Below are positions 55,365-64,000 of a DNA stretch of 64,000 nt, in pieces. The stretch is from NCBI GenBank assembly GCA_021432635.1, contig MU270138.1, positions 1 through 64,000 on the forward strand. Direction: 5' to 3'. Position 1 is the stretch's first letter, and every line of letters starts with the position of its first letter. The DNA is from Thozetella sp. PMI_491 (lineage: Eukaryota; Ascomycota; Sordariomycetes; Chaetosphaeriales; Chaetosphaeriaceae). The translations under genes and the position numbers were made by a program. The notes beneath the pieces are model-generated. The model worked only from the letters and a program-made list of their open reading frames with translations, was not told the DNA's origin and did no database searches.

Positions 55365-58300
55365 GAGGAGGAGGTTTGAACAGTGCTGCAATCCAGGCCA
55401 GGACGCCAAGAGGTGCCCATGCTGTTTTCACGACTGCACGATCACGAGATGCAGCGACGGCGAGGCTCGGGATTGCGGGGTGACGTAAGTTGGGGGTTCG
55501 AAATGCTTGGCGAGGTCGTGGTTAACGGCACAGCGCATATACGAACGTACGGTTGGATGGGCAGTAATACTGCGCACCTAGTTCGCCTTAGCGCGAGGCG
55601 ACTAAGTGTAACTGATGACCACCATCATTGGACAGGCAGGACCAACGCCTACTGCAATAATAGGACACGGCCATGACCCTGACCCAACCAAGTCGGCGTA
55701 ATCAGAAGAAAACGATGGGATTCGAGACGTCTTAGCTGTATGCTTGAAGACAAAAGAGGCATACGGACTAAGGGGAAATTTGTCTAGCCCTCGCTCGGCA
55801 GGCGAAGAAAAAAAAAAGAAAATACCCCTTTAATTTTCTTGGCCGTACACCACCAATCCAGCTTCCATCCTGCAATGGTCGTCGAAATATCCCAGGATTC
55901 TACCATACCGGCCCCAATACAAGCGGTCCCGGCGCGGTCCCGTATACAAAATCTGTAATAATATTTTATTTCATTTCACATCGTTTCATTTGACGCTGGA
56001 CCTAGGATGGTGTTTGTTGCACGCCGGGAGCTATAATGGCAGCAGTACGGAAGCGATATCTTCCCGTCTGCTTCCCGACGAGCCATATATTTCCTTTCTT
56101 CTTACGAAAGCAGAGGCCCCCTTAGATGATGGCGTTGGTGGAAAAACACGGCAGGCACACGTACCGCGCATGGTTTCTCTCCATCAATGATCTAGATCTC
56201 CGGCCTCCTGGTCGTCGCCGTCCCGCGCGCCCCTCAGCCGCCGCTTAGAGGCGCCACATTCCGTGATGCCAGGACACCCATATGCAAGTCTTGCAAACCT
56301 CATATGCACCTCCTGTCTGACCTTCTGGGACTCCCTCTCGTCCGCCCGGCACGAAGCTCTGCCTCCTAGCCGCACCGAGACGCGATCCGGCCGGAATCCC
56401 GTCGTGCTTGTACCGGCCCGACGCACCCTCGATGGCGCGAGGGCAGTGGCGACGAACAGACGGACGAGACCCGGCCAACAGGGTCCGAGGATCGCGAAAG
56501 AGATGGGAAATCTAGGATTTCTCATCTTCACTATCGGCTTTTCGCTCTAAGCGAGATGGTGTGGTGTCAGCCGGTTTTGATAGGCTCTTCTCGCCTATCA
56601 TGAGACCCGAGACATGGCCATGCTCTCTTCAATTGCCTCATTACCGCGAGGTGTACTGTATCCCTCAAAGAGATCCGGGCCATGCAGGTGCCAGATGTGC
56701 ATCGCTGCACCCCAGACCGGCAACGCGAGGTTATGCAGCCATCCGGCCGACCAGCGGCAGTGCAGCTGCAATGCGTGTGTGGTGAGTGCACATGATCTTT
56801 CGGCAACATCCTCGGTGCATGTGCAGCACGATCCCGGGGCACCCAGTATTGGCGATTATGGCATGTGTCTCTCTAGCCCCTTTACGCTTCAAATTTGGTC
56901 TTATCCGTTCGACTGAGCAGACAAACTTTGAGATGAACGGCTCTATGGTTTGCTCCGCTACCAACGCTTGGGTCTCCGACCCTGAATCGTCCCAGAGTCA
57001 GGGGCGAGCCCGCATCGCTCAAGGCAAACCCTTAGGGGTCAACACCCGTCTCGGCTCCAGGCAGTTGACCGGTCGCCTAACGTAGCGCCCACCGCACCCC
57101 AACCTAGTGGGACACCAGACTGGGGGTTTAGACGAAGATCGTCGAGATCTCGGCCGCTTTCCTAGGCGACGTCTTGGCGCGGAGGAGCATGCGGGTCAAT
57201 GTGAACCATCCACTAACTCTTACCCCGTCTAGCGCCGGGGCCTGAAGTGGGAGGTTGATTGGACGACGACTTGGCGCACTGTACGGAGTGCCGTTGCCCG
57301 AAACCTGTCGGAGCGTGCCAGCATGCTGCATGCTACGTAGGCTTTTTCTCTCTTTCTCGCTGCGTGTCTCGTGCTAGCCCCGGCCACTAGAGGGCAGTCT
57401 AAGATCTAACCAGCCTGGCGTGCGTGCCTGGGAGCCCTCTCATGTGCTCACGGGACGGGAGGCTAAGGTTCACGCTATCTCCCGCAGTGCTTGGGAGGAA
57501 GGTAGTCTAGCTGGTGGGGGCAAGGACTGCTGACATTGACTCTAGTGTCATAAGATGGTAGGCTATTTTGAGATATCGCTACCGGCCACCGTTGTCCCCC
57601 CCCGGGGGGGGGCTATCTAGGGCGTTGGCTCGGATGGATGCTATCGCGGAGTAGCCAAATGGCAGCCCTCATGAGCCACCGCGTCAGTGGTGGCCGGTGG
57701 CTCATCTAGGGTTTTCTTTTATTCTTGGTACCAGGCGGATTAGTGCCGTGTGCCTCGCCTACTCGGCCACACGGATTGGTTACCAGTCCTGACCCGTGCA
57801 CGCATCGACAGCTCTCGAGCATGCCTTTGTTCTGCTGAGGATGATGATCAGATGGCGCCGGCGTTGCCTTGCGATGCCGAGCCCCCGGACTTGGAGCCAA
57901 GGACAAAGACTACTGAGCACTAGGTCTTTTAATCTGGTAGCAACGGCCAATCCACTGTCACAGGTGTGTTCCCACGAGAGCTTGACTGGCTAGCTCCAAG
58001 AGGCCTAGGAACGGTGGTCAAATCTACCCCAGAGCTTCTACAAGGCAATCTAGATCTGGTTCAGCTCAGAGGACATGACACGCGCTAGCGCCCGCCTCAT
58101 CTGCACCAGCCTTGTTTTTGCAACAAGGCTCCAAGCCGCAAGTAGAAGAAAAATTCTTGCACCATTTGGAATCAGATTTTCAGCAGCGCCAGAGGTGCAG
58201 CAGAGCTTTGCGGTGTGCCCCAGCATGCTTGATTCGACGGTTGCCCGTGAGAAGGCACGCAGGTTGCTTCGACTAGGTGGCCCGGCCGTGAGACAGTCTC

Positions 58301-59210
58301 GGCGGCCACCCAGCTTGGACTCACTCTAAAGGTGAGACATCCTAGGGAAAGACCGGGGCGACGGAGAGATATGCATCGCTGCAAAGCTCGCTGTGGCTGG
58401 CCTGTGCTACGACACATCCCCCGTAGCTCGCTGCAACACCCGAGAATGCTAACAATGTGCAGCTGCACTCCGTAGTGATCGACCCCTCCCTCTGATCTTA
58501 GCAGGTGCCAGCTTTGTGGAGGTAGGGGTAGCGACAAGGAACCGGGCCCTAGATAGGTTGGCAGACCTTTGCTGACAGTTCGTTTCTGAGACTCTAAGGC
58601 AAACAACGGTTCGAGGCGAGCGAACTGCCTTGTGCTACCAGCGTTTGTCACGACAATCACGAGACCACAAGTTTGGTGATGAATACATGATTTTTGTTGA
58701 TTACAATATTGCTAAGCTCCTCTCCAAAAAGAGTGGCCCGAGTCCCTCGAAGCCTGACGACACCGACGATACGCCACAGTTTGTCCTGAGTAAATTTTCC
58801 CTTTCCTCGTACCCGTGTCCTCGGTCGTCCATGGCGTCTCCCGAAACAGCCCTCGTTTTTTTTTCCCTCAGCCTTTCCCAAGATTTCTTCCCCCTTCCTG
58901 AAGTCCTAGCACCCAGGAGCCGAGCCCCCGGTACCCCATCCCAGCCGTCGGGAAGGCTGGCGTTATGCTAAATACATGTCGAACGCCGACTGATGCCGAG
59001 TGAAAAATGATCGCAGACTGATGTATGCCCATTATTGTGCTGATGTAACGTATATAATAAGTGCGCGTGATAACATGCCTCCCACCTCGTGCCGATAATC
59101 ATAGTGTATAGCAATTATGTTGAGAAATCCCTAGCGGGGAACTGTTGCTTAAAGTGGATTGATGTCCTGAAGGAGGAGCGGTGTTGGCTTGTGTAGCCCC
59201 GGTCAGGCGT
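55365..59210. other. Gene-poor region between the F-box/LRR and C2H2 genes
   Basis: About 3.8 kb without a supported gene. The short open frames (for example 56184-56531 minus, 58630-58971 plus) show no domain. Local features are a C8G9 palindrome at 57596-57612, a perfect hairpin at 57671-57705 and a 10-base T run near 58858. It includes the 3' flank of the C2H2 gene, the F-box/LRR promoter, and possibly old decayed sequence. Confidence 0.45.
57671..57705. repeat. Perfect inverted repeat (11-bp arms, 13-nt loop)
   Basis: ATGAGCCACCG at 57671-57681 and its exact complement CGGTGGCTCAT at 57695-57705. It could form a strong stem-loop. No T-run follows it and no flanking target duplication was recognised. 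Confidence 0.8.
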
Positions 59211-60413
59211 TTATGAGACCTGGGCCTGCTTGGCACGCTGAATCTCCTTCTTGGTGCGTCGGTCTCGGGCATCTTTGATGCCTGCCAACTTGTGGGTAGC
59301 CGCCGGGAAGTAATCGGTTCGCTTGGTCTTCTTGGTCTTGTTGTCAGGGTTGGCGTGAAGGTCAAGATGTGACTCGTAGTTGTCCCCTCGGTTGAATGTC
59401 TTGTTGCAGAACTCGCACTTGACGTTGTACAGCTTCAGGTGGATACTGGTTTTTGTGTGTTAGTGGCAAGTCCGTTTTTGATCATACAAGTTAGAGACTC
59501 ACGAGTTAATATGCCTCTTGAGGTGCTCCGTCCGCTTGAACTTGGCCTGGCACTCAGGCCAGTCACACTTGAACTTCCTAGAGGGAGCCACGGACACCTC
59601 GACTAGTAAGGGGGCCGTCTTGCTGCAGCGCTTGATTCCGGCGGGAGGGCGGCTCGGGGGCAGACCAGAGCCTTGGATCTTCCTGAGGACAGTGGTCTTC
59701 TGGCGAGCGCCCTCAGTGAAGAGCTTCCGCTTGACGCTGTCGCAGGTGCCCGGCCTTATGGTAGAGGCCATGGAGCTGAGGGGAGATCCTCTCCTCTCAA
59801 AATTGACGGGGCTGTCTCCCAAGACCCAGGTCTGTGAGATGTCTGCCGACGCGTGGCTCTTGATCGAGTGCGAGGGTGTGGGAATGAAGAAGGAGGGGAG
59901 GCTGTCCGAGAAGGAATACTGGTCCATGTTCTGGGGCGTGAACTGGCTGTTGCAGTTGCCGGAGCCCAGCGTGGCCTCGACCATGGCGTCGTACCGCGTT
60001 GGTGTGTAGGGCAGCCCTTCCATCTCGGAGAGCTTCTCCATCTCGATGGGGAAACACGTCGAGACTGCCGAGGAAGGCGGCGTGACGTCAAAACTGAGCG
60101 AGTCAACTGAGCCATAGGACGAATCAAAGTCGGTGGACAGCGATGGGGGCCGAGAGACGGACCGCTCCGACGAGCCTGGAGTGAACGGGTTGCTGTAGGA
60201 CTCGAAGTCGATGGATCCCGGCAGCGGACGGGGCGTCGTCCGCTCTGTGTGGTCGAATGCGTGGAAGGTAGTGTTGAATCCCGCTGTGGTGCAAGGGAAG
60301 GCCAGGCCAGGGCAAGCCGATGCCTGGCTGCCGAAGCCGGCCTGGCCGGCGAAGTCCATGTTCTCGCCATGCTCCATCTTGAGGTCCTTTAGGTCCAGAT
60401 ACGTCAATTCCAT
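59211..60413 (-). CDS. C2H2 zinc-finger transcription factor, conidiation-regulator-like
   Basis: Two exons (60413-59503, 59445-59211), 381 aa; the intron GTGAGT..CCAG lies between the two fingers. Finger 1 is CDWPECQAKFKRTEHLKRHI, with a His-Ile-Asn-Ser-Ile-His end. Finger 2 is CEFCNKTFNRGDNYESHLDL followed by H. A basic tail follows (NKTKKTKRTDYFPAATHKLA, then ARDRRTKKEIQRAKQ). The N-terminal 280 residues are Ser/Pro/Thr-rich and acidic, like an activation region. Two C-terminal C2H2 fingers on a protein of about 350-430 aa is the layout of the conidiation regulators FlbC and BrlA. I cannot decide between them or a related factor without alignment. It is expected to be nuclear and DNA-binding. 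Identification of the class is firm. Confidence 0.88.
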
Positions 60414-61646
60414 TGTTGATGGCCTGAGTCGCGTTCGTAGCCGAGGAGTGCGAAAGGGACGGTGGTCCGGAGGGGCTTGATGGGGATTGTAGGAGGCGGG
60501 TTACTTGCCCTGCTGTGTGGGTGAGAGGAGCTGAGGGGTGGTGGCAGGTATTGAAATATTCCAGGGGGAGCAATGGAAAGGGCTCTTGTAGTTATACAGG
60601 AGCCTTCGAAATGATCGTCAAGGGGAAGACAACCAAATAGATCCCTAGGGTGAATAACCGTCAACAGGAGGTAGGATGAGCAGGAAAGCTATTAAGTGGG
60701 AAATAGCTTCCCAATATAAGGGAGCGCGGTGGGCCGGGCTGCCGCGTGCTGGAATGTTGGCCCCGCGATGGACGAGTGTGTCTAGCTCAGGCCTGTGCTT
60801 GAGGCTGGACTATCACCGCAACGGCTGGGGCAAGGTACATGGGGACCCGGGAGGTGAGAGAAAGAGAGACAGCAACTGAGGTACCCGAGTACCTCCCCCA
60901 TGCCGGCGTGAACAAGGTCGACATGGGTCTCCACCGGGGCTATTGCTTGCATTGAGTGGCTGTTTTGGAGACTTGAGACCACTTGGCCCTGGCTCACGAA
61001 GACAGGCGCTGCGAGTCTCACTTCGCCTAGGGCTAGTCGCCCCATAGTCAAACCACGTCGGAATGGAGGCGAAGAGGTACCCGATCGTGGCTTGGGCTTT
61101 TTCCCTTGGCCCTCCGTGAAGGTCAGGAACCAACAGGTTGGCACTAGTCGAGGTGTGGACAAACAAAGCACGTCTCTTTGTGGATATGGCTTCAGGTAGC
61201 CAATACGCCCACCACCATGCAGGCACACCTCGCTCTCTACTAGGTGTTGTTTTGCGAACTTTTGTAGGTCGAGATTCGGCTTTGCCGTTGCATCTTTGCG
61301 GGCTCCCCCCCCCCCCCCCCCCCCCCCTTTTCCCCCTCCACCCTTCTCATCCCACCCGGACGGCTTTTTCCATCTTGACGCTCGCTCTTGTCACCAAATG
61401 GCCCGTAGTCAATCCTCTCGGCAGCTCTCGTCCGGGCGGGATGGGGTAGCGCCATCCCAAGTGAGGCTTGACGGCCATGTGTGGGGGCTTGAGGCCCACC
61501 TCGCAGTGACCAGGACGAACCATCCAAAAAGCAAAGGGGCCCTGCGACTGCCAGACATCTATGTAGATCGGCCGAGAGGCCGTGAGGAGCCTAGAGGGGG
61601 GGTCAGATTGGCAAATCGGCCACCTGTGGAGGAGGAGGAGGAGGAG
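60414..61646. promoter_or_regulatory. Promoter of the C2H2 gene and gene-poor sequence left of the second gap
   Basis: No gene is seen. It contains a 23-base C run at 61305-61327 and a GGA/GAG repeat (61627-61646) running into the gap. Long upstream regions are common for developmental regulators, so part of this may be regulatory. Confidence 0.45.
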
Positions 61647-61826
61647 NNNNNNNNNNNNNNNNNNNNNNNNNNNNNNNNNNNNNNNNNNNNNNNNNNNNNN
61701 NNNNNNNNNNNNNNNNNNNNNNNNNNNNNNNNNNNNNNNNNNNNNNNNNNNNNNNNNNNNNNNNNNNNNNNNNNNNNNNNNNNNNNNNNNNNNNNNNNNN
61801 NNNNNNNNNNNNNNNNNNNNNNNNNN
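61647..61826. other. Assembly gap (180 N) between a (GGA)n repeat and a G15 tract
   Basis: The left edge is GGAGGAGGAGGAG; the right edge is 15 consecutive G (61827-61841). The unsequenced part is probably purine-rich low-complexity DNA. Confidence 0.95.
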
Positions 61827-64000
61827 GGGGGGGGGGGGGGGCGGCAGATCTCGGGAGTGCATGGGATGGGGCCTGGGAGGAATGGCGATAACACTGGATG
61901 GAATGAAGATTGCCCAGCCATGTATGTACACCTGAGGGGGTTACTTCGGGGCGGGTTGGAGAGGAGACCCCCCTCCCCGGTCGGTGATCAGTCAAAAACC
62001 CCCGAACGTCAGAGTGCGTCGAGGGGGCAACTCATTGAGCCAAAGTAAAGCCGTGTCCTCCGGCCGTGTTCACTCTGGGGGAGGGGGAAGGGCGAGTGGG
62101 TGCGAGTATGCATGTCTAGCTGCGTCTAAAGTCCTGGTGAGGCCCACGCACTAAGAGCTACATGGGCAAATTGGGACGAGACTCTGGCCCCCCAGCGGAG
62201 GGAGGCTCAGAGTGGGCTCCGACGGGCGACGGGCGACGGGGGTGGGAGGGAGTTGGAAACGGGTCTACCGAGGTGACGGTGCAGCCATCATGGACGTCCA
62301 CAGAGAGATCGATGCGACTAGCGGAGCTCATGCAGCGGCACTAGGCAAGCCAGGGTACCAGTCCTACAGTAGCAGTACGGAGTATGGCGAGCTGCAGGCC
62401 ACTAGCAGTAGCACTAAGCACCGCGGGCCCTGTCTGCGCTGGCCTAACGCCCGAGCGGCTTCCCCTGCTCACCGGCTCACGCACAACCGCATCTGTCACC
62501 TCCGGTTTCCGTGGAAGGCAACAATATCGGCGTCCGCGTAGCGTCTGCGGGTGCATCAACCGAGGCGATGGCGTGGCCGCCTCTCCTAGCACTCTCTCGA
62601 TTGGAGCTGCGGGCGAGGGCATACCCCTTCCTAGCCCCTGCTGGACGCAACGGCGCGAGGTGTGTTGTTTGCCCCCCCTTTCCCCGCAGCCCGGTCGCTT
62701 ATCCATGGTTTCTGGCTTCCCCCCTCGTCTTGAACCTCCTTCCTTCATCAGATTGCGCTTGCCCCGTGCTTTGCCCGAGAAATTGAGCAACTGGAAGCTA
62801 AAGACCGCCGAGCCGTAGCCGGAAGCAGTGCAGGCGCTCCGAAAAGGACGAAGTACAATTCCGCGCAGGGAAGGAAAACCATCCCTAGAGGCCATGAGGG
62901 CGGCAACCATGAAGCGCATGGCCTGAAATGGGGATCCTCTGGGAGATCTGAACAGGGGGCCAGGAGATCTTGGTTTGTTCCGTGCTTGCATGCAGCCCCG
63001 AGAAGGCAAGGTACAGACGGCAGTACACAGTGCCGGCGGCGTATCCGCCTAGTGCACGCCCCGGTTGGGCTAAGGGGGGGATCTCGTCCTAACCCCACGA
63101 AAAAAGAAGCTTATCTCAACGTGTGTGGAGCCCGCAGGGGCACTGTGGAGCCTTCCTTCCCTGTCCTAGAAAGGTAGGCATTAGGTGCTACAAGCACGAC
63201 ATCCTGGTCCGTCCTCCCTCTCTCTACAGGGCGGCTCCGGGCTTGCACGGCGTCGCGCTTACCTCCAACAGACTACCATCAAAGTTTCGCCGCCCCCTCG
63301 CCCTCGCAGCCTCCCCAAGGGACGAATCTGGCTGAGCAACCGTCAACACGAGGATGCAGTAGTGTGCAGCCTTTAGTGTAGCCCTCTGGCTCGTCAGTTC
63401 ATAACATGCATAAGAGATAAAATAAAAAAAGAAACGCTGAGAACCTTCACCTTGTTGACAAACACCATCTCTACGCCTTGGTTGGTCCGTCGCCCAAGCC
63501 GTGGCGTCGCCTAGCAGGGTGCCGCACACCTCCGATCGAGGCCTCGTCTTCCTCGCATTGCTTTCTCAACCCTCCTTCAGGGCCGTGCGGGCGTCGACCC
63601 AGGTCCCCCCCTCCATTGACACACCCAGCGAGCGTCCCGTCCTCTCTTTGCCATTCCCCATCTCTGTCCTGCCGCGCTACGGTTCTACTGCGGCAGTCAG
63701 GCCTGCCTGTCTCGTTTGACGGTCCTGCGGCCGTCAGGCCAAAGACCCAGCATCAAGTATCACACGGCTCACCCACAACCCTGCGCCAGACCGCGCCCAC
63801 ACTATCCAAAGGTGAGACCTATTTAGCCCCGTATCGAGAGAAGATAGATTGGGATACTCGTACCGTTGAGTGCTGATCACGTCCGTGGGCTCTTGGCGAA
63901 AAGACGTCGGAGGCGTCGTGAAAGCGCCGATGTTCTCACTGACTCACCACACAGACGATGGGGATCCCAGTTTTGCTGGCTCTCGTTGGTTGAGATGCGC
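61827..64000. other. Right-hand gene-poor end of the window
   Basis: No open frame of convincing protein character. From about 63480 the plus strand becomes C/T-rich, resembling a promoter or leader, so a gene may start just beyond the window. Confidence 0.4.

Noticed and set aside
56184-56531. A 115-codon minus-strand frame
   Set aside because: Arg/Gly-rich, no domain or splice-compatible neighbours.
61347-62048. Long open frames spanning the second N gap
   Set aside because: They exist only because Ns are read as open; flanks are simple repeats.

Overview
The window is nuclear DNA of a filamentous ascomycete, very probably a Sordariomycete and plausibly Sordariales/Chaetomiaceae. The lineage is an inference from protein content and gene style, with no database comparison. 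Genes are monocistronic, have short introns (mostly 50-80 nt, GT..AG with CTAAC/CTGAC-like branch sites), and sit on both strands with compact spacing. They encode fungal orthologues such as Yen1/GEN1, Abp2, RPC82, Mak10/NAA35, QCR2 and a dual-start valyl-tRNA synthetase. Noncoding DNA is rich in CTAG-containing words and long poly-C/poly-G tracts. Two N gaps (18226-18340 and 61647-61826) are bordered by such low-complexity tracts.

Layout. 1-8.4 kb: a BTB-domain protein (+), the Holliday-junction resolvase YEN1 (-), and an actin-related protein of the dynactin Arp10/Arp11 type (+). 9.5-13.2 kb: a large unrecognised, proline-rich protein (+, four exons) with two small upstream ORFs. 13.2-20.1 kb: a gene-poor block with the first gap. 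20-25.8 kb: an MFS sugar transporter (+, six exons) and an unrecognised type II membrane protein (+). 26.3-31.1 kb: Abp2 (-) divergent from a peroxisomal ANT1/PMP47-type carrier (+). 31.6-37.6 kb: three minus-strand genes, NAA35/MAK10, ATP15 (F1 epsilon; 74 aa in three exons) and QCR2. 38.3-42.8 kb: RPC82 (+) and the mitochondrial GTP/GDP carrier GGC1 (+). 43.6 kb: an intron-containing tRNA-Arg(ACG) (-). 46.1-49.9 kb: valyl-tRNA synthetase (-). 50.9-51.7 kb: a secreted GH12 endoglucanase (+). 52.9-55.4 kb: an F-box/LRR-like protein (-). 59.2-60.4 kb: a C2H2 zinc-finger transcription factor (-). The rest to 64 kb is noncoding as far as I can see, with the second gap.

There is no operon logic. 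The notable theme is organelle energy metabolism: QCR2, ATP15, GGC1, ANT1 and the mitochondrial form of ValRS lie within about 20 kb. I see no biosynthetic cluster, CRISPR-like array, intact transposon or viral element. The most interesting leads are: SUMO-interaction-like motifs in YEN1; GCN4/CPC1-type and E-box sites upstream of ValRS; two candidate GC-AG introns (NAA35 and the F-box/LRR gene); a 9-nt first exon in RPC82; and two long proteins of unknown function. Exon structures were read by hand from splice signals, frame continuity and family knowledge. They agree in phase but have not been tested against transcripts.
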